From contig JAJNNY010000063.1 in assembly GCA_022453515.1 (NCBI GenBank), positions 62,001-126,000 on the forward strand: a DNA stretch of 64,000 nucleotides, read 5' to 3'. The notes beneath the pieces are model-generated. The model saw nothing but the letters and a program-made list of their open reading frames with translations. It had not been told where the DNA came from and searched no databases. Source of the DNA: Astrocystis sublimbata (lineage: Eukaryota; Ascomycota; Sordariomycetes; Xylariales; Xylariaceae). Numbering within the stretch: position 1 is the first letter of the stretch; each line of letters opens with the position of its first letter. Made by a program: the position numbers and the translations under genes. Below, piece after piece: positions 21,701-33,086 of this stretch.

Positions 21701-22352
21701 ATGCCACCATTCATTCCTTCCATGCGCGACCTCGACGCATATCGATCAAGTGGAACGAGGCTTAGGTTTGATCTCGGTAATCTGAGCCGCTCAATCCCTC
21801 GGCGGTATTTCGAACAGGCCCTACAAGGTCTCCCGTGCGGTCACGGCCTTATAATTGTTTATTGGCCTAAATTCACGCCGAGAATCGGTAGAGAGGTTCA
21901 TAGTGGCTGGTGCCATGTAGTTTGCACCGGGGTTGAGCAAAAGAGGGCGCTTATGAATCACCTCCGCGGAATCAGTCTCGATCGCTTCCAGGCACGAATC
22001 TGCAAAGTGAATAGAGCACGTTATGACCTAGTGAGTAGCATCTAAACTACCTGTTTACCTACTAAGTACTGGAAGCTTTGACTAATTAGATTTGGGTTCT
22101 TAGCCTGACTTTGCGCGAATCAAGCGAATTCAAATAACAGGGCAGCCGGCGCTTGTCGCTCCTGCCACCACCTCAACTCCCGCCACCATCTCGAACACCG
22201 CCCCCGAACCCATTCCGACCGCCGCCCCTCCAAATTCCCCCGTCGCCTCCACCGCCTCCACCGTCACAGACGTCCCTGACGACACCGTCCCCGAGACAGA
22301 TGCCAACCTCGACGAGCAGCGAAAGGCTGACGAAGATACGTGGCGGGAATAA
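21701..22352 (+). CDS. Small RRM-like protein (two exons)
   Basis: Exon 1 (21701-22030) and exon 2 (22104-22352) flank a 73-nt intron with a GTGAGT donor and TTCTTAG end, giving 192 residues. Residues 30-110 have the strand and helix rhythm of an RNA-recognition motif: GLIIVYWPKF as strand 1, GWCHVVCTG in the place of RNP1, then a helix with RALMNHLRGI and a last strand ARICKVNRARY. The aromatic RNP residues are only partly kept. The C-terminal 80 residues are rich in Ala, Pro and Thr and end acidic. I cannot name a specific family. No linked partner is evident. Confidence 0.55.
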
Positions 22353-24076
22353 AGGGTTCTACGTCTCAACAGGCTAGCGCCTGTATAGACCTGGCTCATA
22401 AGATCCCCTGTATAAGGGGCGGCTTCGCCCCAGGCTCTACGCGTGTGATCTTTTCCTCGACACCTCTCTTTTCCACCTCCCGGTTGTCAGAGATTTCTCA
22501 TCCCACCCACTTTCACTGTGTTCGAGACCCCGTGAGTTGTCATAAGGGTCAATGGTGTCATTTGGCATACGTCAATTACCTACCTAGGTAACTTTTAGAG
22601 CTTTTGGGCTAGTTGTGCGCATGCGTTGCCATTTAGAGTTGGCTTGCAAGGTTGGAAAGGAAGGAAGAGCTTTGGATTTTTTGGATATCTCCTAGGGCAT
22701 GGGCCTGTATTTGAGCCCTAGTCGCGGAGGGCACGCACTACTTTTCTTCGTGGTAGCGAAGAACGTTTTGCCTATGCTACTAGCTCTCATATACGACTCA
22801 TGCCTTCTTCTCCAATACATGTGTTCAAACCGATTCTGCTTCTGTGCCATGCCTGTTGAAAGCGCTGTGCACGTCTGTCCGAGTACGATCCTAAAGGATG
22901 CTGACCCTTGTTCAATGTGCGAAAACTCTGTGGCTCATGCCCAATGCCGATGAACCAAGACATGTTTCTTCCTAACTCTATACGAGTCCCATGCTTTCTC
23001 TTCGGTCCGAGCCACCCGAGGTAGTTAGAAATAAGATGCAGTACCTGCGCCTAATCTACTGGTCCATTCTAGTACGCTGGCTAATGGATCGTACAACATC
23101 AAGCACCTTGACGTGATGTACATATGGGTTTACGGATAAGTCATAGCTGGTTAGCATGTCTGCCAGCTACTACTTAGCTATCTATAAGAACTTTATAAAT
23201 CAGTGTGGCATACCACCCCAAAAATCGCGACGAGAAATCAATTACAACTTGGTATGGTAAGCATAGGACAACTTCCTTGTTCTCAGTTGCGCGACGGCAA
23301 CAGTGGACTAGCTGCTGGTAAACAAGATCGTGCAAGGTGTGTGCTGGAAGTATGATCATTCAGGAACACCAGTACCCACGAGTTCCTCAACCTAACCTCA
23401 ACACTAGAACATGCGCACCAGATCGTCTGGGAGTAAACCTTGCGACGTTGCCCATACACTTTACACTAATGCTCTTTGGGCATTGACGGATATTAAAGGC
23501 GGATCGAAGGAGGGCGAAAGCCAAAAACACCTTTTTGCCTGAGTTTTCAGCGTTCTACTAAAGACGCTCTCAAAACCGTCCGATCTGGGTACGCTTGGCG
23601 GTCGGCGATGCTTCGAATCCTCACGGTGATCGGCGGTGAGCTAAGCCATTAACACGCATTTAGTCCATTCTCCGCGGGCTGTCGCCGACCTCTCAGGGCT
23701 TATGAGGTATACCGTACCTGTCGTCTGACGAGCCGAAACTTCTTCGGTTTACGGGTTAACCGATGAAAGACGAAGTGGGACGAAGCATATAGGTTTATTT
23801 TTCGTAGCTCTGCCGATTGCAACTTTCAAGGAATGATCTGGCATGTCCACAAGCAGTGAACCTAAACAACAGTGACGCAAACTATCCTCGCGCTATCAGT
23901 TCTTAATTCATTCTCACCACCGACGTTTTGGATCTGGTGAGCAGATCTCGCACGAAAGTATATCTTCGTCTTAACCTCCTACAAACGCACATCGAACCGC
24001 AAACTTCCTAGCAGAATGGCCTACTACGCCTCTGTAGATTTATGTCCCAGCAAAAAAGAGACCCTGGTACAGAGGC
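22353..24076. other. Intergenic, no supported gene
   Basis: Short frames only. A TACCTAGGTA palindrome is at 22581 and a GTCGGCGATG sequence at 23601, close to the 12-mer discussed for the 29-34 kb region. Nothing else is recognised. Confidence 0.5.
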
Positions 24077-26921
24077 TCAGGAACCGGAACTTTCTTCTTT
24101 GCGCCCAAAATGGCCGGCTAGTCGATTGCGAAGACTGCGCCTTGGTGTCGTAACCTCCAGCGCACTTGAATTACCTCTTAGGTAGCCTGCTGCTTTTTCT
24201 CGAACTCTTAAAACTGTCTCCAGGTGATCCATCTGTAACTTCTTTTCTTCGCTACTGGCCAACATCAGAGCCGTCTTGAAAGTACTCTTAATCTCACGAC
24301 CATTTAGCTTCTGCTGCTGAAGTTTGTTGAAATGGATGTCACAGAGCTCATGTGTGCCGCCTGGTAATCGACTTGCAAATGTCCTCCATATCTTGCATCG
24401 TGCAGCCTCGTCTAAGTCCTCATAGGGAATTATGAGGTCGATTCGAGACTCAAATGCAGAATCAATTGTCGACATTCGATTTGTGGTTAGGAACAGAATT
24501 CCTGTATAGTACTCTAGGAGGCGTAGGAACACTAAATTAAGTACCAATTTCAGTGGACCCTGTTCCAAGTGTGGAAAATATAGACACGTACCTGAAACAA
24601 TCTCATTGTGTTCTATACTATTGGACTCGCGAGCTTCGAGGAAGACATCAGCTTCGTCAATGAGCATGACAGCCTTCCAAAGCTCGCACATCTCCAAGGC
24701 CCGTTTCAGAGCCCGTTCGACGCTCTCTGCATTAGTCCCCAGGTCACCAGCACTGAGTATGTATAAAGGTGCTCTTATACGCTCCGCCACTGAGTCCTGA
24801 TCAGTAAGTCTCCCCTTTTATAGACATGAATTCAATACCTGACTCTGCTGTGAGCGTCTTTCCCACTCCTGGAGGCCCGCATAGGAGCATAATGAAACTC
24901 TTTCCTATTATATGATTAGAAGCAGTGACGCGGGTAGAATTATAAGCACGGATTTCGTGGAGACTACCTTTCCCTGTAATGAAATCGTCAAAATTGGTTG
25001 CTTCAAATCGCTGCTTCTGCTTCGTAAATGCCAAGACTAATCGCTTCGTGTCTTCATGTATGGCAAGATGATCGAACGCATCATCGTCCCATATAATACT
25101 TTCGACATCATCGACTAGTACGTCCTCTGGTAACTATTAGCAGCTGCACATGACGTAAGGATATGCTCTTACTCCATTTCTTCTCCTGCATGTCGAAGCC
25201 CTTCATCGTAGGCACGCATAGGAGGCACTCATAATTAGTAAGCGGTCGAAGATCTTCCACACGTTCCTTTTGCATCAATCTAGCACCGTTCACACTGGAG
25301 ATTGAAGCTTCAACAGAACTCTCTGAGTCTGAGCTCCTCTCATTCGATGATGACTGGTTGCAGAGTCTCGCATATTTGGGAACACTGCCTTCGTGAAATC
25401 TATAATATGCGTAGTTGTCGATTATAATCCTCTATGATAGTAATTGCACTTGTCAGTATCGAACACAGATGTTTGGCAGTTATAGCAAGGATATCTCACC
25501 CGGGTGATATTGAAGTTCTCCCTAGTCTTAAAGAAATATCCTCTTAGACTCTCAAACTTTCTACCCCTCTGTACCAATTTTTCCTCAAGCTTTGCGGGGT
25601 CTGGATCATATGAAAGTGGGTAAATCCGCAAGTCGCTTAGTTTCATCAATCCTTTGAACTCTGCGATAGCATAATAATGAGTGTTGGAGTAGCCAGTATT
25701 ACAACCGTTCCAATTTACCACTTCAACCGTAAATTGGTAATGGTGCGGCCGATGCCAAGGCATCGCTTTGAGCTCAACTTCGATTATTCTAGCGGCTGCT
25801 AGTTCACTTCCCTCTTCATCTAGCTTGGATATGATTGTATCGCCAGGTCGAAATACTGTCCATAGTTGTCTCCAAGGCATAAGGCCAGTGGCTCTGGATT
25901 CATCGACGAGAAACCGGCAAGGTGTCCAAAGGCCTTCCAAAACCTTGAGTAAGAGACTGGCCAATTCCACGGTTTCAGAATCCTGTTCTTCCTCGCTGAG
26001 TTTGACATAGCTCTCCATTCGATGGAACAATCCTATGAATCGGGGATCCAATTCACCTTGCATGACTGGATCCAACGTTGTTTTCGAACGAGCAATGTTT
26101 GCTGCAGGGTAGTCTTTCAAGACTCGCGAAAGGAAGCTGCAGAGTTTAGGACTCTGGATTTCAACCTTTGCTGTGAACCAATCTCCCTCGTCGTTGATAT
26201 CCAGGTATTGCACAATCGCATAGATTCCATGGACGCCGTTGACTGGCCCCAAATCGTCACTGGTCACTGGCAACGTTTCGCCCGCGGGTGTTTCTTTCCA
26301 TTCGGAGCCATTCTTGAACAAAACCTTGATTTCAGCCCTTGGGCCTAGCGACTTATTTGGACCGAAGGTGCTTGTGGTGCCTGGCGCATTCTCCTCCTGG
26401 AGCTCTTTCTTCGATGTACTAGCATCTGTGATTGGTCTCTGGGCATGAGACGAAGGTTCCAAGATGTCGTTCAAATTTGATGTTGAAGATTTGAGGTGAT
26501 CTTTAGTTAAAATGGTGTTAAAAGTATCAGGCAGGTTGAGTTCATCGATCCTCGGGTGTATGAGGGATGATGTAAACTTCTCGTTGGTGTGATCTGCACC
26601 GTTCTCAGAAAGAAGTTTCACAATTGACCTGTAGCCTTTTAGTACTGCGATCGATAGAGGGGTTCCAAGCCTCTCGTCGTATACATTGGCGTCATAGTCT
26701 TCCTTCTCGAGAAGTGTTCGCGTCAACTCCTCGTTTCCAAATAAGACTGCTACATGCAGGGATGCCATGGAGTCTAGTGGAAATTCCAGCTGAATCAAGC
26801 GGAGAAAACGGGGGGAAAATGATGAATGACAGAATTCTCGAAGTAAGGTTTGGCATTGTCTATAGCCTTTGGAGCTTATATCCAAACACTTGGCTCCAAT
26901 CATGAATATGCCTAAGGGCAT
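24077..26921 (-). CDS. Ankyrin-repeat AAA+ ATPase with DUF7025-like domain
   Basis: This is a multi-exon AAA+ protein. The N-terminus has ankyrin-type repeats (SLHVAVLFGNEELTRTLLE, then GTPLSIAVLKGYRSIVKLL). A long middle domain, with LWTVFRPGD, HYYAIAEFKG, LRIYPLSYD and RGRKFESLRGYFF, matches the DUF7025-type region found ahead of AAA modules in ascomycetes. The ATPase has Walker A GPPGVGKT, Walker B AVMLIDEADVF, sensor 1 ILFLTTNR and an arginine-finger segment FESRIDLIIPY. Introns fit at 25432-25499 and 25127-25172, with more around the Walker A exon and after NEIVS. All join in frame. The first ATG is uncertain: 26921, or an internal one before the first repeat (near 26770). The motifs predict an active ATPase that remodels a protein partner. 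It is head-to-head with a HET gene. Confidence 0.8.
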
Positions 26922-27269
26922 GTGGGCGAATCAATCCGGTTGGATAAGCGAATTCAAGATTTGGCGCCTACTACCCACTCGCGTCATCCAGAACCTATCA
27001 GCACCTTCGCGAAGCGATGGAATTCAATATCTACAGCCAATCATAGCTACTGATAAGCAGCAGTCGGTACGTCTTTGCTGCCTGCTTCGCAAGTTGCTGC
27101 CCAACATAGACCTTTGTGAGCCCAAACGTGGCCACCCAGAAGAGCCTAGGAACATGCTGAGAGATCATGATATAACTGCCAAAATAGCGGTTTTTGTTTC
27201 TCATTTCTTTTCACTGGGTTGAATACAATCGTAGCATGCCTATTGCCGAACTATCCAAACCCGTTCAAA
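26922..27269. promoter_or_regulatory. Divergent promoter of AAA+ and HET genes
   Basis: About 350 bp separate the two opposite starts. The genes probably share upstream sequence here. I see no obvious palindromic site. Confidence 0.45.
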
Positions 27270-29296
27270 ATGTATGACAGTCTAGATCAGTCAAAGCACC
27301 AAATCAGGCTACTTCGACTGCTTCCTGGCCATAACTCCGCCGAGATACATTGCGAGCTTTTCACCGTGTCTTTAGATGGATCAAATGAATTTGAGGCACT
27401 CTCATATGTTTGGGGCAGCAATGAGAACCCATTACAGATCAATCTTGGTGGTCAGACCACCAACGTCACAAGGAACTTAGGGTTGGCGCTTCAACATCTG
27501 AGAAATGAGGGAAATGAGCGTATAATCTGGGTTGATGCCATCTGTATTAACCAGAATGACAAAGAGGAACGAACCCATCAAGTACAGCTGATGCAACGGA
27601 TTTATTCGGGCGCCTCTCAGGTTGTCGTCTGGCTCGGCCTGCTCATGAGAAATGGTCAACAAACTATCGCTGCGATCAAGAGACTGGGCAGCAATTCGGC
27701 ATTGCATTGGACGCAAATACCAGATATGGAGGATCTACTGCCTGGCATATTCTTTTTCCTCCGTCATGAGTGGTGGTTACGTATCTGGACAGTTCAAGAA
27801 GCAGTCCTAGCACAACGGCTCATATATCAATGCGGCAATACACAGTTTTGGAGCCGCAATTTGATCGATGTGGCAGCAAGCTATCGAGAACATATCGATA
27901 CAAAGGGATGCTGTGAGACTTTGAAGTTCCCAAGCCATGGAATGGCTACTGCTTCTGACGTCACATTGGCAACCGAAAACATCATACAGTTGCGCCATTT
28001 CCAGCTAAGAAGTCAAAATTACAGCTTCGACAAGGTCGCCTCGCTGTTTCGACACAGGCGGGCGTCAGACCCTTTGGATAAGGTGTACGGCCTGCTAGGT
28101 ATATCTAGCGGCATTGAAAAGCCCTCGATTGATTACAATTTCAGCAAAGCCAAGGTCTACCAGTTGACAGCGGGGGACAGCATTTCCCACAACAAGAATC
28201 TGGATATACTTAGCCATGTGTTCCATGAAACAACGAGATTGCCTCGTGAGCATAACTGGACAGTACGTTGGCCGCCTAGTACCCCAACTTGGGTGCCCGA
28301 CTGGGCGGCCGCCTATGATGGAAGCCACGATGAGATCCATCTGATACGATACAGGATCCCATTCCTGGATCACTATGATGCCTGTGGAGAACTGACTTAC
28401 AAGGCTACAACAGATAAACTGACCTCAAAGCTACAGGTCGCGGGGGTATGCTGCGATACAATCAAGGCAATCAGCAACCAAGTCAACTCCCGATCTATCA
28501 TCAACCCAAGTTCTACCATCAAAGACTGGCGCAGGATAGCAGGGATAGAAGAAGCTCCCTCTAAGTCTTACGTCGGTGGAGGCACAGTTTCTGAGGCATT
28601 CTGGCGAACTTTGTGCCTGGACATGTCGGCACCTGATGTGCAAGGGGACAGTCAAACCAGGCCCATCACGCGCGCCAGTGACCTAGACCGTGGCGTTTAT
28701 CTCGCATTTTGGTACGGACCCCTCAAATTCCTTCGATTTCCTGTGACAATGGAAGACTCCACGAAGGAGTGTTGGCCGTTTAAACAACAAGTGATAATAG
28801 GGACAGTCTTTCAGGCTTCAATCACGGGGTGGTCACTCCGTTCATGTTGGTTTTGCTCAATTTATGAGTCATGAATCACCTTTTTACCAGCCTCACACTA
28901 ATTATGCTGATTATTATAACTGTTCATAGGTATATGCACCTTTCTGGCCATAATGTTGGGATTTATACAAAGGAAACTGCCAGTTTCACGAAGAAAGTAT
29001 TTGGATTCCACCGGCATATTGGAAAGACGGTGACACGACGACAGTTTTTCATTTCTCAGAAAGGGTACATGGGATTAGCGCCTCTTGGAGTTGAGATTGG
29101 TGATTGCATATATGTTCTCGCTGGTGGTAGAGCTGCATTTATTGTTCGAGCTGTTGAGCAAGAGAAGAGTCATGTCTCCTCAGGGTTGATATACCGACTA
29201 CTTGGAGATTTATATGTCCATGGGCTCATGGATGGAGAAGCTTCGAAGCTAGTAAGCGAGGGCGCGTTACAACTAGACACTATCAAGCTAGCTTAA
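27270..29296 (+). CDS. HET-domain (heterokaryon incompatibility) protein
   Basis: The start is the ATG at 27270 (MYDSLDQSKHQIRLLRLL). The HET domain (PF06985) is clear: FEALSYVWGS at about residue 45, LGLALQHLR, IIWVDAICINQND, RIYSGASQVVVWLG, then WWLRIWTVQEAVLA. The C-terminal part resumes after an intron that ends at 28929 (TTCATAG). It carries FFISQKGYMGLAP, GDCIYVLAGG and DLYVHGLMDGEA, the usual tail of this family. The donor of that intron is unclear. One at 28830 or so, or one at 28866, would keep the frame. HET proteins trigger cell death after fusion of unlike strains. Its divergent neighbour is an ankyrin AAA+ ATPase, which might be a partner, but this is inference. Confidence 0.85.
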
Positions 29297-29479
29297 GGAA
29301 AAAGTTGGGTTATGGTAATATATAAAAAAAAAAGTAATTTATAAAGCTATAACGTTACTTATAAGTTAATACTACACTTAAGTTAATGCTATACTTTCTA
29401 TTGGAAAGCTTCGTTTTCTAGACAGATCAACGGGTGAGCCCCCTCAATCGCGTCTCGGGCTTACGCATGCATCGCACAG

Positions 29480-29830
29480 CTCTGCGCTTGTGCCCCCGCC
29501 GTCCCCACTAACGTCCGTATTACCATTCGAGACACCGTGTTACCTCGCGGGGGAGATCCCCTAGGTGGTGATCCCATCCTCGTCCCCAAAGGCTACGCTA
29601 TTTAGTACAACGTCTACTCGATGCACAGACGCCCCGGCCTGCTCAGTCCCGACTCAGACAAATTTCGACCCGAAAGATGGGAGCAGTCATCATGTCCTTG
29701 GGTAAGTAGTTCTGATAGCAATCAGACGCCATGTATAGTATTCTCCTCCAATAATCAGGAATTCTTACCTTTGAACGGCGGTCGTTACCTAGGTAATTAT
29801 CCTCTGGGCGGCTTAAGAGGGAACAAAGAT
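29480..29830 (+). pseudogene. Cytochrome P450 relic (CYP52-like C-terminal part)
   Basis: In one frame I read VRITIRDTVLPRGGDP, ILVPKGYAI, a TAG stop at 29603-29605, YNVYSMHRRP and DKFRPERWE. This is the order seen in the C-terminal third of CYP52/CYP539-type P450s (beta-sheet TVLPRGGG, VPKG, MHRR, FRPERW). Farther on, EFLPLNGGR appears where the heme-binding LPFNGGPRxCLG should be. The heme Cys is missing and the region is interrupted by a TACCTAGGTA palindrome. No N-terminal half or ExxR helix is found upstream. It is a dead fragment, possibly a former member of a metabolite cluster. Confidence 0.8.
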
Positions 29831-29894
29831 TCGGCGATGCATAGCTGGCTAGGCAATATTGGCTCGTTCGACGAAACATCTGCACTCGGCGATG
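29828..29894. promoter_or_regulatory. GATTCGGCGATG and CTCGGCGATG motif pair
   Basis: An exact GATTCGGCGATG is at 29828-29839, and a related CTCGGCGATG is at 29885-29894. They lie about 400 bp upstream of the EthD gene. The same 12-mer occurs three times upstream of the efflux pump at 34.2 kb. I infer a regulator site. Confidence 0.45.
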
Positions 29895-30257
29895 CCATGC
29901 CCGATACCTACATACTTACTATAGTGTCTACCTAAGGTAAAGATCTACTCGGTCCGCAGCGGGGTCCGTCCAAGGTTAAGTCCGCCGACTTCTTCCCGTC
30001 ATAAAACGGTGGCTTGCCGGCGAGGCAGGCTCTGAGAGGATCCGGGTTGTGATCATCAGTCATTCAGCCATCTCTCTCTCCCTCTCTCTTTGCCCCCCCT
30101 TCCCACACACACACACACGACCCTACCCGACATTGAACCTACCTAAGTTCGCAATTCTCCACGGAAAGTCGTAAACCAGAGCACGCCCTCACCTCACCCC
30201 ACCCCTCCCGCCGCCGCAAAAGGGAAACCCGCGACAATCCCATTCCATCCCATCACC

Positions 30258-31034
30258 ATGGCCGCTACTGACAACTCTTCTTCTTCTTCTTCTTCTTCTT
30301 CTCCCGGGTCCCCAGGCCGACTCCTCCGTCTCACGCTAGCGATCTACAGCAACACCAAGAACGACGCCGGGGAGTTCGCGCGGAACTAGGTCGTGCAGGC
30401 CTCGGCCGTGGCGGCCAAGCATGGCATCGAAATGTACCAGCAGGTAAATTTTAACTACGTCTCCCTCCCCGCTTGTTATCGCTTGGCTTCCTTCAGCTGC
30501 CGAGGACTGACCTCACTTACGTATTAACTACAGTGCTTCTCGCCGCCAAACTACCGCGAGGCGATTGACGCCATGAGCCGCCAGAACAAGCGCGGCTGGG
30601 TCGTCGACGTAAGTGAGACAAACCAACCGACTCTTGTTTTTTTGTGTTTCATAATTATATACATACCACTGTTCCCGTCGAAAAGCCTGCCCGGGAGCCC
30701 GGGAGTTAGTTAATTGTGTGAACGGGGGGCATCATCGACCCGTAATTAATCAACCAACCAACCGCTGACGTCCATATCCCAGGACCACGACATTACAATC
30801 GAGTTCTACTTCCGAACATTCTCAGAGCTCACGGCCGTGAACACGGATCCCGACTTCCAGGCCCTCCAGTCGGCCGAAGGACCGTACGTGAACCTGGTCC
30901 ACACGGTCGTGTCGCTGTCGTGGGTCGAGAAGTACGTCGACAGCGGCCAGGTTGTCAACATCGTCGATGGGAAGTCGACTTATCCGCCAAGGGCGGACCT
31001 CCTGGACCTGGGGACCCCCTCGTTGGAAGGGTGA
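30258..31034 (+). pseudogene. EthD-domain protein with a nonsense codon
   Basis: The start is the ATG at 30258. Exons 30258-30443, 30534-30608 and 30783-31034 join in frame with good GT..AG borders, giving 170 codons. After a Ser run coded by TCT repeats, the chain reads RLTLAIYSNTKN, AVAAKHGIEMYQQ, FYFRTFSELTAV and DPDFQAL, then LVHTVVSLSW. This matches EthD-type (PF07110) proteins, small dimeric alpha-beta barrel proteins often found in polyketide clusters. Codon 44 is TAG (30387-30389) in FARN*VVQAS, a site where relatives have an aromatic, probably Trp (TGG). The change fits one G-to-A transition. Everything after it is intact, so the loss is recent or the call is an error. Confidence 0.75.
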
Positions 31035-31670
31035 TAGGGGCGGAATTGTTCTTTTCAGATGCAGCTTTGACAAATTGGAACCGGCCCCTTCCTAATGCTG
31101 TAGGACGTCTAGGCAGGGTCAGCCGGGTAATTAAACTAAGGTACATTAATATAAATACTTGTGTATCGAAATCAAGACTATAGCAGAAAACCAAAATGTT
31201 GTTATTTACAAGAACCAGGGATCCGGGCACCCATATAGAATAAGCCGCCAACGAGCCTAGGATAGACAACGCCATTCGTCCTTGGCGTACGCGATAGGAT
31301 GAACAATCATTTCTATTCTTCCTACTTGGTACTGTGATATGGTTCATTGCTTAAACCTAAAAGTGGGATGTGGAATGGAGGAATCTAGAGACCTGGCCTT
31401 AGCCGTGAGGGGTCCTTAAAATACACTATGACTATCTACTTTAAGTACCTACTCTCATGGAGACTGAACTCAAGTAGCGTTGATAGTTTCCATTGTACCT
31501 CTGCTCACAAAACGCAACATAATGCCCCCCTGTTGCTGGTCGCACCTAGGCTGGGCCAAGTTCAAGAGCTAAGCATGATTCTGCCTCGCGTCGACACACT
31601 AAGTGTTAATTATGCCAAAGCAGAGACAATTTCTGAAAAGCAGATCGCTACGGGAGTGATACTAAGTACG
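31035..31670. other. 3' intergenic between convergent EthD and AflR-type genes
   Basis: The region lies between converging genes and holds only short frames. An AT-rich stretch is at 31120-31200. No gene is supported. Confidence 0.5.
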
Positions 31671-33086
31671 TCACACTCGTCTTGCTATGCTGAGCTTCTT
31701 ACGGATATCGGCGATGAGCTCGTAGACTTCCTCGTCGCGTGCTAACAACAGCTTCTCTGAAACGTCCGGCATCTTCCCGGGGCCATCTCCCAGGTTGTGG
31801 TGCCCAATACTTTGCGACGAATGGGAGACCAACGGGACCAGCGCGCGCCGGAGCATATCGACCGTATGTTCGATGAGTTCGAGGGTGATACGGAGTCTGA
31901 GGATAGGAAAGGCATCCAGCGAGCAGGTAAAAGCTGTCAGGGTCGGGCGCGACGCCGTGTTGGCTGACTGGGCAGCAGTAGCGTGCGCCTGATGCGAGAT
32001 GAGGCCCTTGGTCTCACTCATGATGTCCATGATCCTGACGAGTCTATCCATGAGGAGCTCAATCCAGCGGACGTGGCAAGACATAATGATCAGAGTAGAG
32101 CCGGTGTCGAGATTGGTTTGGGGAACCCAGGGTTTTCTGAGGTGGACGATCCCTCGAGTGTCGCGGTCCGGCTGCGCAGAGCCGTAAAGGGCGCACAGAG
32201 TCCGAAGCAGGCGCTGGGCTAGGAGCAGAATCTTGTCAAATCCATTGCCAGGGGGGCCGATGTGGCCATCTCCGTCTGGGCTGTCTACCTGGTCGTCTTT
32301 GTTGCTGGCGAGGCTAAAAAGTTGCACGTTAATTTCGACGAGCGTCTGGAGCCAGCGAGGGCTGGCATGCGAGCTGGTATGGCTCGAGAAGATGCCCGTG
32401 CTATCACTAGAGCCAGCCAGGCTGCCGGAGTCCTCACTGTGGGTGCGAGCCGACGTAGAGACATGAGCAGCTACCAGAGTGGACTCGGGCGACTGTCCAG
32501 GGGCGGTAGAACTAGACAGGAGTTCATCCGGGGCCCCGCGAATAGCATCGTCGTAGTTCTTGCTCGTGACAGTGCCGAAGTCCTGGGAATGGAACTCGGG
32601 CGGTTGCGCCAGGAAAGGAGTGGGCAGACGATCAGGGTCGAAGAGGTTGGGAAAGAGACCGGCGCCGTCGAAGTCGGACGCAAGGGGAATCTCGGAGAAG
32701 TGTCCCACTCCGGCCCACGGCACCATGTCTAGCTCGTGTACCAAGGCACCCTGGCCGCCGTCGGGTGTCGTCGGCGCGGGGATTCCGACGGGTGGGCATT
32801 GTGGGCTTTCAAACGGCCTCTCCGCTACGCGGCAGTTAGCTTGTATGTAGCATAGGTAGCAAGGGAAGGGGGCATCTCGGCATCTCGACCTACCTCTAGT
32901 AGAGGCAGCATGCCTGGCACGGTCGGTGTGTCGGGGCCGGCGGTTCCGCAACGACGGGCTTGTGGTGCACTGGGCATGGACGCGGCGACAGCGCGCGCAG
33001 GGCTCGTTATTGCTGCGCTGGCAGCTGAGCTTCTGGGCGTGGCAACGGTCACAGGCTCTGCGTAGGACGGGCTCCGGCTCGTCCAT
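31671..33086 (-). CDS. AflR-type Zn2Cys6 transcription factor
   Basis: The start is the ATG at 33086 ([10 protein letters not shown]). The Zn2Cys6 cluster follows at once: [11 protein letters not shown], then seven residues, then [11 protein letters not shown]. The short N-terminus, this spacing and a Ser/Thr-rich middle resemble AflR-like regulators of secondary metabolism. A 69-nt intron is likely at 32825-32893 (GTAGGT donor, GCTAAC branch, GCGTAG end). Because it is a multiple of three without stops, the unspliced frame is also open. Spliced, the product is about 448 residues. The C-terminal half ([30 protein letters not shown]) is helical and ends in basic KKLSIARRV. It lies between the EthD gene and a DHA2 pump and probably regulates that locus. 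Confidence 0.8.
   Translation of the reverse strand: MDEPEPVLRRACDRCHAQKLSCQRSNNEPCARCRRVHAQCTTSPSLRNRRPRHTDRARHAASTRGRSRCRDAPFPCYLCYIQANCRVAERPFESPQCPPVGIPAPTTPDGGQGALVHELDMVPWAGVGHFSEIPLASDFDGAGLFPNLFDPDRLPTPFLAQPPEFHSQDFGTVTSKNYDDAIRGAPDELLSSSTAPGQSPESTLVAAHVSTSARTHSEDSGSLAGSSDSTGIFSSHTSSHASPRWLQTLVEINVQLFSLASNKDDQVDSPDGDGHIGPPGNGFDKILLLAQRLLRTLCALYGSAQPDRDTRGIVHLRKPWVPQTNLDTGSTLIIMSCHVRWIELLMDRLVRIMDIMSETKGLISHQAHATAAQSANTASRPTLTAFTCSLDAFPILRLRITLELIEHTVDMLRRALVPLVSHSSQSIGHHNLGDGPGKMPDVSEKLLLARDEEVYELIADIRKKLSIARRV

Noticed and set aside
27219..27269. N-terminal extension of the HET frame
   Set aside because: It begins at a TTG codon; the first ATG, at 27270, directly precedes the conserved start of the family.
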